Shown here: in pieces, positions 43,572 through 53,314 of the stretch | Layout: every line of letters begins with the position of its first letter | How positions within the stretch are numbered: position 1 is the stretch's first letter | DNA from: Parathalassolituus penaei | Lineage (GTDB): Bacteria > Pseudomonadota > Gammaproteobacteria > Pseudomonadales > Oceanobacteraceae | Direction of reading: 5' to 3' | Assembly: GCF_026626885.1 (NCBI RefSeq) | Contig: NZ_JAPNOA010000007.1 | Span: 46,084-110,083, forward strand | Length of the DNA stretch: 64,000 bases | Notes under the pieces: model-generated | What the model was told of the DNA's origin: nothing | Seen by the model: only the letters and a program-made list of their open reading frames with translations | Databases searched by the model: none | Position numbers and translations under genes: made by a program

Positions 43572-44495
43572 TCAGGTCTTGGCATAAAACGGTTTGCCGA
43601 GGGAAATCGGCGCGACCAGACGGCTGTTCTGGTTGCTCGACAAAATCACCAGCACGGCGATGGTGGCCAGATACGGCAGGGTTGCCAGCAGGTTCGGTGA
43701 TACCGAAAAGCCCATGCCCTGGAACACCAGGTGCAGAATAGACGCCAGACCAAACAACCAGGCACCCAGCAACACCCGTTCGGCTTTCCAGCTGGCAAAT
43801 ACCACCAGCGCCAGCGCAATCCAGCCGCGCCCGGCACTCATGTTTTCCATCCACAGCGGCGTGTAGGCCAGTGACAGGTAACTGCCCGCCAGACCGGCCA
43901 TGGCGCCACCAAACAGAATCGCCAGATAACGGACCTTGAATACCGGCAGGCCGATGGCGTTGGCAGAGTGCGGATTTTCACCAACGGCCTTGAGAATCAG
44001 GCCTGGACGGGAATGGTTGATAAACCAGTAGACGCCGCCAAACAGCGCCAGCGACAGGTACACCAGCAGATCCTGGCCGAACAGCATGCGGCCAATAATC
44101 GGCAGGTCAGTGAGCACCGGAATATCAATCGGCTCCAGCCCGGTGATGGGTTTGCCGACGTAGTTGGTGCCAATAAAGGCCGATAAACCGGTACCAAAAA
44201 TGGTGAGTGCCAGACCGGTTGCCACCTGATTGGCGCTCAGCTCCATGGTGATCACACCAAAAATCAGCGACATCAGAATGCCCGCCAGAATCGCCGCCAG
44301 AAACCCCAACGTCAGACTGCCGGTACTGAGGGTCACGATAAAACCTACCACCGCGCCCATCAGCATCATGCCTTCCTGGCCGAGGTTAAGAACCCCGCTT
44401 TTTTCGCAGATCAGCTCCCCCAGCGCGACGATCAACAGCGGCGTGCCGGTGCGCACCATGGCGTACAGAATGTTGGTAATCAGATCGATATCCAT
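43572..44495 (-). CDS. Nucleoside ABC transporter permease (NupQ/YufQ-like)
   Basis: 307 aa, about nine membrane spans, in the branched-chain-amino-acid-type permease fold. Begins MDIDLITNILYAMVRTGTPLL and has GVLNLGQEGMMLMGAVVG and ELSANQVATGLALTIFGTGLSA, characteristic of the purine nucleoside subgroup. Ends 28 bp before the deaminase start and follows its partner permease after four bases. Confidence 0.88.
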   Translation of the reverse strand: MDIDLITNILYAMVRTGTPLLIVALGELICEKSGVLNLGQEGMMLMGAVVGFIVTLSTGSLTLGFLAAILAGILMSLIFGVITMELSANQVATGLALTIFGTGLSAFIGTNYVGKPITGLEPIDIPVLTDLPIIGRMLFGQDLLVYLSLALFGGVYWFINHSRPGLILKAVGENPHSANAIGLPVFKVRYLAILFGGAMAGLAGSYLSLAYTPLWMENMSAGRGWIALALVVFASWKAERVLLGAWLFGLASILHLVFQGMGFSVSPNLLATLPYLATIAVLVILSSNQNSRLVAPISLGKPFYAKT

Positions 44496-44499
44496 GTGC

Positions 44500-45621
44500 T
44501 TAACCCCTGGCTTCAATAACGGCGGTGTCAGTGGCAACGGCAGCTGCCGGTGCGGTGGCGGGTTTGCTGGTGGTCAGGCGCAGGCGGAAGCCGATCAGCA
44601 CATCACACGCCAGCAAATAAAACAGCAGCAACCCCTGGAACAGGCTGGTCAGTGCCAGTGGCAGGCCCAGTTCGATCTGCGCCATTTCACCGCCCATATA
44701 CAGCAGCGCCATCAGCAGGGTGGCCAACACAATCCCGAGCGGATGCAGGCGACCGAGGAAGGCAACAATAATGGCGGCGTAACCGTAACCGGGGGAAATA
44801 CTCGGGATCAGCTGGCCGATCGGGCCTGCGACTTCTCCCACACCGGCCAGACCGGCGAGGCCGCCACTGAGCAGCAGGGCGAAGTAGATCAGGCGTTTTT
44901 CCCGGAAGCCGGACAGGCGGGCGGCGCTGCGATCGAGGCCCAGCACGCGGATCTGGAAGCCGACAAAACTGCGGCTCATCAATACCCAGATGGCAACCAC
45001 CGCCAGCAGCGCCAGCGCCAGACCAAAATGCACGCGGGTATCGTCAATCAGCACCGGCAAAATCGCCGACTGGCTGAACATGGCGGATTCCGGAAAGTTG
45101 AACCCTTCCGGGTCTTTCAGCGGGCCATGTACCGCCCACAACAGAATGTTGAGGGCGATGTAGTTCATCATGATGGTGGTCAGAATCTCGTTGGTGTTGA
45201 ACTGCACCTTCAGAATGGCGGCGATGCCTGCCCAGAACAGACCACCCGCCACACCGGCCAGCAGCACCATGGGCAGCACGTAGCCGGAATCGTTATCGAG
45301 AAACTGCAGCGCCATATAACTGCCGAACAGGCCGCCCATTAACAGCTGGCCTTCGGCACCGATGTTCCAGATTTGCGCCTTGAACACCACCGACAAACCA
45401 ATGGCGCAGAGCAGAATTGGTGTGGCCTTCACCGCCAGTTCGGCGAGGCCATAGGTGTCGGCAATCGGCTTGTAGAGAATGGTGGTTAACGCCTGCCAGG
45501 GATCAACCCCCAGCAGGGTGAATAACACCAGACCGGTGAGCATGGTCAGCAAGGCTGCCAGAATCGGCGACAGCCAGGACATCAGGCGCGAGCGTTCGCC
45601 CCGTGGTTCCAGTTTGATCAT
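44500..45621 (-). CDS. Nucleoside ABC transporter permease (NupP/YufP-like)
   Basis: 373 aa integral membrane protein with FKAQIWNIGAEGQLLMGGLFG and LPMVLLAGVAGGLFWAGIAAILK, typical of the NupP half of purine nucleoside ABC importers. Its start overlaps the ATPase stop by one base. Confidence 0.88.
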   Translation of the reverse strand: MIKLEPRGERSRLMSWLSPILAALLTMLTGLVLFTLLGVDPWQALTTILYKPIADTYGLAELAVKATPILLCAIGLSVVFKAQIWNIGAEGQLLMGGLFGSYMALQFLDNDSGYVLPMVLLAGVAGGLFWAGIAAILKVQFNTNEILTTIMMNYIALNILLWAVHGPLKDPEGFNFPESAMFSQSAILPVLIDDTRVHFGLALALLAVVAIWVLMSRSFVGFQIRVLGLDRSAARLSGFREKRLIYFALLLSGGLAGLAGVGEVAGPIGQLIPSISPGYGYAAIIVAFLGRLHPLGIVLATLLMALLYMGGEMAQIELGLPLALTSLFQGLLLFYLLACDVLIGFRLRLTTSKPATAPAAAVATDTAVIEARG

Positions 45622-47189
45622 CAGTGCAGGCTCCCGGCACGGCTGGTAGTGGGTCGAGGGGAAATCGTGGCGGCATCGCTGAAATCACCGGCCATCTGGC
45701 GGCCCAGTTCAGCGATCGACGACTCCGGCGTTGGTTTTAACGGCGACAGGCGGCCATCACAGATAGCGCCAATGCGGTCGGAAATCAGGAACAGTTCATC
45801 GATGTCTTCCGACACCACCAGAATGGCAGCACCTTGATCGCGCAATTCGATCAGCGCCTTGTGAATAGCGGTGGCCGCACCAATGTCGACCCCCCAGGTC
45901 GGGTGGGCGGCAATCAGCAAGCGGGGTTTCTGCATGATTTCGCGGCCAATAATAAATTTCTGCAGGTTACCGCCCGACAGGCTGTCGGCCTGGGCATGGC
46001 GCCCGGCGGTTTTGACCTTGTAGTCGGCAATGATCTGATCGGCGAAGGCTTCGGTTTTTTTCCACGCCACCATGCCGCGTTTGACCAGACCGGTCAGAAA
46101 GCCGGTGAGCAGGGCGTTTTCGGTCAGGCTCATTTCCGGCACGGCACCACGGCCCAGCCGTTCTTCCGGCACAAATGCCAGCCCCAGCGCACGGCGACGG
46201 TCCGGTGTTAACGGGCCAATATCGGTATCGGCAAACTGAATATGGCCAGCCGACGCACGGGTTTCACCGCTCAGTGCCGCCAGCAGTTCTTCCTGACCGT
46301 TGCCCGCCACTCCGGCGATACCAACAATTTCACCGGCATTTACCTGCAGATTCAGCTGTTTCAGATGCACACCAAAGGCATCGTGGCTGTGCAGATTGAG
46401 GTTGCTGACGGTCAGCGTCGGGGTTGTGCCCAGCACCTTGGGATACGTGGTACTGACCGGTGTATTTTCGCCCACCATCAGGCGCGCCATGCTGAGGGTG
46501 TCTTCCTCCGCCGGAATACAGGCACCCGACACCCGACCGCCGCGCAATACGGTGGCGCGGTGGCACAGCGCTTTTACTTCGTTGAGTTTGTGGCTGATAA
46601 ACAGGATCGAGCAGCCTTCTGAGGCCAGCTGGCGCAGGGTGACAAACAGGGTGTCGACTTCCTGTGGTGTTAACACCGACGTCGGTTCGTCGAGAATCAG
46701 CAGTTTGATGTCCTGCACCAGACAACGCACGATTTCAACGCGCTGACGTTCCCCTACGGAAAGGGTATGCACCTGACGGTCAGGGTTGATCGCCATGCCG
46801 TACTTTTCGGATACCGAACGAATGCGGCTGGCGAGAGCGGGGATATCACCGGCGTCATCCCCCAGCGCCAGGGCGATGTTTTCGGTAACGGTCAGAGTGT
46901 CGAACAACGAGAAGTGCTGGAACACCATGCCAATGCCAAGTTTGCGGGCGTGGGCCGGGTCTTTTACATCCAGCGGCAGGCCATCCCACAGAATTTCACC
47001 GCGGTCGGGTTTGACCAGACCATAAATCACTTTCATCAGGGTGCTTTTGCCCGCGCCGTTTTCCCCCAGCAGGGCATGAATTTCCGCCGCGGCGATATTC
47101 AGATGAATATCGTCATTGGCGAGACAGCCGGGATACTGTTTGGTGATGCCGCGCAGGGTCAGGCGCGGTGGTATCGGGTGTTGGGGCAC
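45621..47189 (-). CDS. Nucleoside ABC transporter ATPase (NupO/YufO-like)
   Basis: 522 aa with two tandem ATPase domains. First: Walker A GENGAGKSTLMK, signature LSVGERQRVEI, Walker B LLILDEPTSVL. Second: weaker Walker A region GVAGNGQEELL and signature LSGGNLQKFI. The start is GTG at 47189 with GAGGAA upstream. It energises uptake through the two permeases. No BMP-type periplasmic binding protein is encoded next to it. The region upstream, shared with xdhA, has two RutR-like boxes. Confidence 0.9.
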   Translation of the reverse strand: MPQHPIPPRLTLRGITKQYPGCLANDDIHLNIAAAEIHALLGENGAGKSTLMKVIYGLVKPDRGEILWDGLPLDVKDPAHARKLGIGMVFQHFSLFDTLTVTENIALALGDDAGDIPALASRIRSVSEKYGMAINPDRQVHTLSVGERQRVEIVRCLVQDIKLLILDEPTSVLTPQEVDTLFVTLRQLASEGCSILFISHKLNEVKALCHRATVLRGGRVSGACIPAEEDTLSMARLMVGENTPVSTTYPKVLGTTPTLTVSNLNLHSHDAFGVHLKQLNLQVNAGEIVGIAGVAGNGQEELLAALSGETRASAGHIQFADTDIGPLTPDRRRALGLAFVPEERLGRGAVPEMSLTENALLTGFLTGLVKRGMVAWKKTEAFADQIIADYKVKTAGRHAQADSLSGGNLQKFIIGREIMQKPRLLIAAHPTWGVDIGAATAIHKALIELRDQGAAILVVSEDIDELFLISDRIGAICDGRLSPLKPTPESSIAELGRQMAGDFSDAATISPRPTTSRAGSLH

Positions 47190-47272
47190 GTGTCATTCCT
47201 CTCTGGATGGCGTCCGGGGGAGCAGTATCGGCGCGGTCTGTTTTTGATGATTCGAGGCATAACAGCAAAAAG

Positions 47273-47288
47273 CTGGCCAAGTGGTCAG
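47273..47288. promoter_or_regulatory. RutR-like operator, nup/xdh box 1
   Basis: CTGGCCAAGTGGTCAG, identical to the second permease box except for two central bases. Lies between the divergent nupO and xdhA genes. Confidence 0.65.
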
Positions 47289-47336
47289 AATGCCATTGCA
47301 GAATTTTATCGTCGACTGGTATGGTAAATGCAGTTC

Positions 47337-47352
47337 ATGACCGATCGGTCAG
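47337..47352. promoter_or_regulatory. RutR-like operator, nup/xdh box 2
   Basis: ATGACCGATCGGTCAG, containing the perfect palindrome TGACCGATCGGTCA. Spaced 64 bp from box 1. Confidence 0.6.
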
Positions 47353-47493
47353 GTTTTTCGCGGGTTGCCATCCGGTTTCGAATGTGAGCGCCGGAAAAAG
47401 TCGGCAAACATCGGTTGATTGACTAAAATTACTTAAAAATCATTGATTTATGGCGGTTTTGCCGTGAATCGGAAGCGCTCGGAGGAATCTCGA

Positions 47494-49050
47494 TTGATTC
47501 GCTTTTTACTCAACGATCAGCCGCGGGATATCGAATATATTGCTCCAGATCTGACCATTCTGGAGTATCTGCGCACTATTGAGGTGCAACGAGGCACCAA
47601 GGAAGGGTGCGCGTCGGGCGATTGTGGTGCTTGCACACTGGTGTTGGCCGAGCCTTCCGAGGAACCGGGCAAACTCCTGTACCGCAGTATCAACAGCTGT
47701 ATCACCTTTGTGGGCAGCCTGCATGGCAAACAGCTGATTACGGTGGAACACCTGCAACAGGGCCAGCAACTGCATCAGACCCAGCAGGCCATGGTGGAGT
47801 GCCACGGGTCCCAATGTGGTTTCTGTACCCCGGGGTTTGTGATGTCGCTGTTTGCCCTCAGCAAAAACAGCGGTGTATGCGAGTTTGATCCGCAAGCGTC
47901 AAACGGAGAGGCGCCAGGCAATCAGCCCGTTAACCCCGAACAACGCCACCAGATCAATCTGGCTCTCGGGGGGAATCTCTGTCGTTGCACCGGTTATCGT
48001 CCGATTATGGATGCTGCCGCCCAGGTGCTGGCGGATGTGCAGCCCGACCAGTTTGATGCGCGTCAGGCCGAGGTCTGGCAGCAGCTGATGGATATTCGCA
48101 CGGCTCAGGCACCAATGGCGGGCCTGACTGATCCCGGTTGTCCGGTCAAACCACTTACCGAACGCCGCTTTTTTTCTCCACAAACCCTGGCTGAACTGGT
48201 CGAACTGCTGGCGCGTTACCCGCAAGCGCGGCTGGTGGCGGGGGGCACTGATCTGGCGCTGGAGCGCACCCAGCAACTGAAGCCGCTGGATGTGCTGGTT
48301 TATACCGGCGCGGTCGCCGAAATGCAGCAGCTGACCCTCACTGACGAAACGCTGATCATCGGCGGTGCGGTGTCGTATTCGCGGATGGCCAGCACCCTGC
48401 AACTGGTGCTGCCGGAATTTGCCAGCATGATGGAACGCCTCGGTGCGCTGCAGGTACGCAATCAGGGCACCATGGCCGGTAACGTCGCTAACGCCTCACC
48501 CATTGGTGACACGCCGCCGGTACTGCTGGCGCTGGACGCGCTGCTGCACGTTGACAGCGCCGAAGGCCAGCAAACCCTGCCGGTGAACGGCTTTTTTACC
48601 GGATACCGCCAGACCACCCTGCCGAAGGGCGCAGTGATCAGCGCCATCGAAATTCCGTTGAATAAATCCGACTGGTTCCGGCGGGTCTACAAGGTCTCGA
48701 AACGGCTGGAAGACGATATTTCCGCCGTGCTGGCCGCCATTATGTTCAAGGTCGAAAACGGCCTGATTCTCGATGCCCGTCTGGCCTTTGGAGGCGTGGC
48801 GGCCACGCCATTACGAGTGGTTGCCGCCGAACAGGCCCTGATTGGCCAGCCTGCCACATTGGCGGGTATCTCTGCCGCCCAGCAGATACTCAAACAAACC
48901 CTGACGCCGCTGACCGATGTGCGCGCCAGCGCCGAATATCGACTGCAGCTCACCCAGAACCTGCTGACCCGGGCGCTGCTCGAATTCCAGCAGCAAGCAA
49001 ATTCAGACGGGTCAGCCAGCGTTGCTCTGGAGGTTGGCCACTATGCGTAA
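47494..49050 (+). CDS. xdhA: Xanthine dehydrogenase small subunit (2Fe-2S and FAD)
   Basis: 518 aa from a TTG at 47494, selected because GGAGGA stands seven bases before it and the protein then begins MIRFLLNDQPRD like other XdhA. It has two [2Fe-2S] clusters (CASGDCGAC...; CGSQCGFCTPGF...CRCTGYRPI) and an FAD domain (RLVAGGTDLAL; GTMAGNVANASPIGDTPP). It passes electrons from hypoxanthine/xanthine oxidation to NAD. First gene of the urate operon; overlaps xdhB by eight bases. Confidence 0.93.
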   Translation: MIRFLLNDQPRDIEYIAPDLTILEYLRTIEVQRGTKEGCASGDCGACTLVLAEPSEEPGKLLYRSINSCITFVGSLHGKQLITVEHLQQGQQLHQTQQAMVECHGSQCGFCTPGFVMSLFALSKNSGVCEFDPQASNGEAPGNQPVNPEQRHQINLALGGNLCRCTGYRPIMDAAAQVLADVQPDQFDARQAEVWQQLMDIRTAQAPMAGLTDPGCPVKPLTERRFFSPQTLAELVELLARYPQARLVAGGTDLALERTQQLKPLDVLVYTGAVAEMQQLTLTDETLIIGGAVSYSRMASTLQLVLPEFASMMERLGALQVRNQGTMAGNVANASPIGDTPPVLLALDALLHVDSAEGQQTLPVNGFFTGYRQTTLPKGAVISAIEIPLNKSDWFRRVYKVSKRLEDDISAVLAAIMFKVENGLILDARLAFGGVAATPLRVVAAEQALIGQPATLAGISAAQQILKQTLTPLTDVRASAEYRLQLTQNLLTRALLEFQQQANSDGSASVALEVGHYA

Positions 49051-51481
49051 GGTAGAACTGCAGGGTGCCAGCAGCCCGGAAAACGAACTGACCCTGGCCA
49101 CCAACCCAAGCGCTATTCCGAACGGTATCGCCGGTCTGGATCTGGTGTCTGGCCCGGTGGGTAAACCATCACGCCACGAAAGCGCGATTCAGCACGTGAC
49201 CGGTGCAGCCCGTTATGTGGATGATCTGATTGAACCGGCCAACGGTCTGTTTGCGGCGGTGATTCGAAGCCCGATTGCCCGTGGCACCATCACTCGTATG
49301 GACCTTGAACCGGTGCGCAAAAGCCCTGGTGTGGTCTGTGTGTTAACCGTCGACGATGTGCTAGGCCATACCGATATTGGCCCGGTGTTTCCTGGCGACC
49401 CGATAATGACCTCCACCGAGGTGAAGTTTTTTGGCCAGTGTCTGGCGGTGGTGGCGGCCACCAGCGAACTGGCGGCCCGTCGTGCGGCGCAGGCGGCGAT
49501 TCTGGAATTTGAACGCGAAGAGCCCTTGCTGGATGCTCGCGAAGCCGTTGCCAGTCAGCAGCTGGTGCGGCCAAGCCATGTTATGACGATGGGTGATGTC
49601 GACAGCGCGTTGGCCAGCTCCCATCAGGTGCTGGAAGCCATGCAGGAAGTCGGCGGTCAGGAACACTTTTATCTGGAAGGGCAGGTGTCGCTGGCGATGC
49701 CCACCGAAGACGGCGGCATGCTGGTCTATACCTCCAGCCAGCACCCGAGCGAAGTGCAAAAGCTGGTGGCGGAAGTGCTGGCGCTGCCGCTGAACCGCGT
49801 CACGGTGGATATGCGCCGTATGGGTGGTGGTTTTGGTGGCAAGGAAAGTCAGGCCGCACAGTGGGCTTGTCTGGCGGCGCTGCTGGCCAGCAAAACCGGG
49901 CGCGCCGTCAAACTGCGATTGCCCCGTCAGGACGACATGATCATGACCGGCAAACGCCATCCGTTCGCCAACTCGTATCGTATTGGTATTGATGAAGCCG
50001 GGCGTATCACCGCGGCGGATATCGAGGTGATCGGCAATTGTGGCAACTCACCGGATCTGTCGGATGCCATTGTTGACCGCGCCATGTTCCACGCCGACAA
50101 CGCCTATTTCCTCGGCAATGCCCGTATTGCTGGCCATCGCGCTTTCAGCAATCAGGTATCCCACACCGCTTACCGGGGCTTTGGTGGCCCGCAGGGGATG
50201 ATGATCATCGAACGGGCGATGGACGACATTGCCCGCGCCGTCGGCAAAGACCCGCTGGATATTCGCAAGCTCAATCTGTACGGCACCGAACAGTCCGAGC
50301 CGGAACGCACCCTGACGCCGTATCACCAGACCGTTGAATTCAATTACCTGCCGCAGCTGATCGAACAGCTGGAAACCAGCAGTGATTACCGCGCCCGCCG
50401 CGTGGCGATTCGCCAGTTCAACCAGCACAGCCCGATTCTGAAGCGCGGGCTGGCGTTAACCCCGGTGAAGTTCGGGATTTCCTTTACCCTCCAGCACCTG
50501 AATCAGGCCGGGGCGCTGATCCACATCTACACCGACGGTTCGATTCAGGTGAACCACGGTGGTACGGAAATGGGGCAGGGCTTGCACACCAAAGTCGGCC
50601 AGATTGTGGCGCAGACCCTGGGAGTGGAGCTGGAGCGCATTGTGGTGACGGCGACCCGCACCGACAAGGTGCCAAACACCTCGCCAACTGCCGCCTCCAG
50701 TGGCACCGACCTCAATGGCAAGGCCGCCCAGAACGCGGCGTTAACCCTGCGTCAGCGGCTGGTGGAGTTTCTGGCGGCTGAAAAAACGGTCAGCCCGGAA
50801 GCCATCCGGTTTGAGAACGGCCGGGTGAGCTGGGGTGGCAGCGAGGACATGTCCTTCGCCGAACTGGTGCAAGCCGCCTACGTCGGCCGGGTGTCGCTGT
50901 CGGCCACCGGTTATTACCGCACCCCGAAAATCTGGTACGACCGCACAAACGCGCGTGGTCGGCCGTTTTTCTACTTCGCCTTAGGAGCCGCGGTATCCGA
51001 AGTGGTGGTGGATACCCTCACCGGCGAATACCGCGTTACCCGCGTTGATATTCTGCACGACGTTGGCCGCAGCATTAACCCGGCCATAGACCGAGGCCAG
51101 ATAGAAGGCGGTTTTATTCAGGGTATGGGCTGGCTCACCACCGAAGAACTGGTCTGGCATGCCGATGGCCGTCTGCTCAGTAATAACCCGGCGACCTACA
51201 AGATTCCGGCGATTGGCGATACACCGCCGGTGTTTAACGTGGCTCTGTTTGAACACGAGAACGACGAGGCCACCGTCTACAACTCCAAAGCCGTCGGTGA
51301 ACCGCCGTTTATGCTGGCGATTTCGGTGTGGTCAGCATTGCGCGATGCCATCAGCAGCCTCAGTGATTACCGCCTCAGCCCCGATCTGGATACTCCGGCG
51401 ACACCGGAGCGGGTGTTAAAAGCCGTGATGGCTGTGCAGGCCCAATGTGCCCAAAACGGCATGACCGGAGGTGCGGTATGA
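49043..51481 (+). CDS. xdhB: Xanthine dehydrogenase large subunit (molybdopterin)
   Basis: 812 aa, molybdenum hydroxylase family: PSRHESAIQHVTGAARYVDD at the N-terminus, the molybdopterin loop RMGGGFGGKESQAAQWA, VNHGGTEMGQGLHTKVGQIV and the C-terminal KAVGEPPFMLAISV containing the catalytic Glu. Oxidises hypoxanthine and xanthine to urate. ATG 49043 has GGAGG nine bases upstream. Its stop overlaps xdhC (ATGA). Confidence 0.94.
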   Translation: MRKVELQGASSPENELTLATNPSAIPNGIAGLDLVSGPVGKPSRHESAIQHVTGAARYVDDLIEPANGLFAAVIRSPIARGTITRMDLEPVRKSPGVVCVLTVDDVLGHTDIGPVFPGDPIMTSTEVKFFGQCLAVVAATSELAARRAAQAAILEFEREEPLLDAREAVASQQLVRPSHVMTMGDVDSALASSHQVLEAMQEVGGQEHFYLEGQVSLAMPTEDGGMLVYTSSQHPSEVQKLVAEVLALPLNRVTVDMRRMGGGFGGKESQAAQWACLAALLASKTGRAVKLRLPRQDDMIMTGKRHPFANSYRIGIDEAGRITAADIEVIGNCGNSPDLSDAIVDRAMFHADNAYFLGNARIAGHRAFSNQVSHTAYRGFGGPQGMMIIERAMDDIARAVGKDPLDIRKLNLYGTEQSEPERTLTPYHQTVEFNYLPQLIEQLETSSDYRARRVAIRQFNQHSPILKRGLALTPVKFGISFTLQHLNQAGALIHIYTDGSIQVNHGGTEMGQGLHTKVGQIVAQTLGVELERIVVTATRTDKVPNTSPTAASSGTDLNGKAAQNAALTLRQRLVEFLAAEKTVSPEAIRFENGRVSWGGSEDMSFAELVQAAYVGRVSLSATGYYRTPKIWYDRTNARGRPFFYFALGAAVSEVVVDTLTGEYRVTRVDILHDVGRSINPAIDRGQIEGGFIQGMGWLTTEELVWHADGRLLSNNPATYKIPAIGDTPPVFNVALFEHENDEATVYNSKAVGEPPFMLAISVWSALRDAISSLSDYRLSPDLDTPATPERVLKAVMAVQAQCAQNGMTGGAV

Positions 51482-52431
51482 AAACCTGGTCCGATTCATT
51501 AGCGGAATGCCAGCGTAACGGCAGCCCCCATGTGCTGGTGACGGTGATCAGCACTGGCGGCTCTACGCCACGGGCGGCTGGCACCAAGATGCTGGTGCTG
51601 CTGGACGATGTGATCGCCACCATTGGCGGCGGGCAGGTGGAGTTTCAGGCGGTGCAACAAGCCCGCGATTTGCTGCGTGATCCAGCCAAAAACCACGAGA
51701 ACCAGCAAGTGATCCGACAGGTGTTGTTGGGTGCTGATGCGGGGCAGTGTTGTGGAGGCTACGCCACGCTGCTGTTTGAGAGTTTTCCGGCCCGGCAGGC
51801 AGAGTTGTGGGTGTTCGGCGCAGGGCATGTCGCCAAGGCCTTGATGCAGATTCTGCAGCAACTGCCGGTTTCGACCCGCTGGATCGACAATCGCCCGGAT
51901 ATGTTCCCGGCTGCTGGCACCCTGGCGGCGCATATCGAATGTGTGTTCGCCGAAACCCCGGAAGATCTGCTGGCGCAAGCGCCTCAAGACAGCCGGGTGC
52001 TGATTCTGACCCATGATCACGCGCTCGATTATCGGCTCGCCGAAACCGCTCTCAAGCTCGGGCGGTTTGCTTCCATTGGTGTGATTGGCTCCGCTAACAA
52101 GGCGGCGCGGTTCCGTCATCGCCTGCTGGATAGCGGCATCAGTGAGGCCCAACTGGCGTCCATGCAATGCCCGGTGGGACTGGCTGAAGTGGGGGGCAAA
52201 TTGCCGATGGAAGTGGCGGTGTCGATTGCCGGTCAGTTGATCCATCAGTACCAGAGTGCCCAGCCACGCCCGGCGCGCAGCACCGGTGTGCCGTTGCCAA
52301 CTCTCAAGGCGCTGATGAAACAGGACAAGCAGGCGCAGCTCTCTGCACAGGCAAATAGCCAGACCAGAACCCAAAACACCGACGCGCCAAATCCAGATAA
52401 CAGCGCTTTAACACAGGTTTCACCCTCATGA
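51478..52431 (+). CDS. xdhC: XdhC molybdenum-cofactor maturation/insertion factor
   Basis: 317 aa with the XdhC pattern: N-terminal VISTGGSTPRAAGTKMLV, IGGGQVEF, CCGG, then a Rossmann domain (WVFGAGHVAKAL) and IGVIGSANKAARFR. In the family it binds and sulfurates molybdopterin for XdhAB. A C-terminal Q/N/T-rich tail of about 40 residues is likely disordered. Start and stop overlap both neighbours by four bases. Confidence 0.92.
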   Translation: MKTWSDSLAECQRNGSPHVLVTVISTGGSTPRAAGTKMLVLLDDVIATIGGGQVEFQAVQQARDLLRDPAKNHENQQVIRQVLLGADAGQCCGGYATLLFESFPARQAELWVFGAGHVAKALMQILQQLPVSTRWIDNRPDMFPAAGTLAAHIECVFAETPEDLLAQAPQDSRVLILTHDHALDYRLAETALKLGRFASIGVIGSANKAARFRHRLLDSGISEAQLASMQCPVGLAEVGGKLPMEVAVSIAGQLIHQYQSAQPRPARSTGVPLPTLKALMKQDKQAQLSAQANSQTRTQNTDAPNPDNSALTQVSPS

Positions 52432-52976
52432 GTAACCCCATCAGCGCGATGACCCTCGCCCAACTCAACGCCCTGTCGGAAACCGATGCAACCACGGCCT
52501 TTATGCAGTGTTGTGTTGCCGAACGCTGGGTAGCGGCGATGGTGGCCGCCCGGCCATTCGAGTCGCGTCAGCAACTGCTGGATCTGGCCGACAGCTTCTG
52601 GGAAGCGCTGGTCGAAGCCGACTTTCTGCAGGCCTTTGAAGGCCATCCAAAAATCGGCGATGTCACCTCCCTCAAGCAGAAATACGCCAGCACCAAACAG
52701 CTGGCGGCGGGGGAGCAGTCGAGCGTGAACAGCGCCTCTGATGAGGTGATTCAGGCGCTGGCCGAGGGCAATCAGCACTACGAACAGCGTTACGGTTTTA
52801 TTTTTATCGTCTGCGCAACCGGCAAAACTGCGGCCGAAATGCTGGCGCTGTTGCAAGCGCGCCTGCACAACGAACGCGATATCGAAATCCAGCTGGCCGC
52901 TGCTGAGCAAGCCAAAATCACCCGAATTCGCATTAACAAACTGCTGGCCGCTGACGCCGCCAGCACACAGGAATAA
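52428..52976 (+). CDS. uraD: 2-oxo-4-hydroxy-4-carboxy-5-ureidoimidazoline decarboxylase
   Basis: 182 aa OHCU decarboxylase: RPFESRQQLLDLADSFW, the catalytic-His-bearing FEGHPKIGDV and the RYGFIFIVCATGKTAAEML motif. Makes S-allantoin, the final step of uricolysis. Four-base overlap with xdhC. Confidence 0.94.
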   Translation: MSNPISAMTLAQLNALSETDATTAFMQCCVAERWVAAMVAARPFESRQQLLDLADSFWEALVEADFLQAFEGHPKIGDVTSLKQKYASTKQLAAGEQSSVNSASDEVIQALAEGNQHYEQRYGFIFIVCATGKTAAEMLALLQARLHNERDIEIQLAAAEQAKITRIRINKLLAADAASTQE

Positions 52977-52980
52977 TTTG

Positions 52981-53313
52981 ATGATTACCACCCACGTACT
53001 GGATACCGCCCTGGGGCAGCCGGGCGCCGGCATCAAGGTTCAGCTGAGTCTGCTGGACACTGACAACTGGGTCGATGTTACCCAGGGCACCACCAATCAG
53101 GATGGTCGTATCCCCGGCTGGCTGGACGGCAAAACCCTGCTGGCAGGCACCTACCGCATTCGTTTTGAACTGCAGGATTATCTGCTCAGCCAACAGCAGC
53201 CAGTGTTTTACCCGTATGCCGAGATTGTGTTTGTGGTCGCCGATCCGGCTGCGCATTTTCATATTCCGCTGCTGTTGAGCCCGTTTGGGTACTCAACTTA
53301 CCGGGGGTCCTAA
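52981..53313 (+). CDS. hiuH: 5-hydroxyisourate hydrolase
   Basis: 110 aa transthyretin-like hydrolase: THVLDTALGQPGAGI at the start, AHFHIPLLLSPFGYSTY and the diagnostic C-terminal YRGS. Hydrolyses 5-hydroxyisourate to OHCU, the UraD substrate. ATG 52981 is four bases after the uraD stop. Confidence 0.95.
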   Translation: MITTHVLDTALGQPGAGIKVQLSLLDTDNWVDVTQGTTNQDGRIPGWLDGKTLLAGTYRIRFELQDYLLSQQQPVFYPYAEIVFVVADPAAHFHIPLLLSPFGYSTYRGS

Positions 53314-53314
53314 G

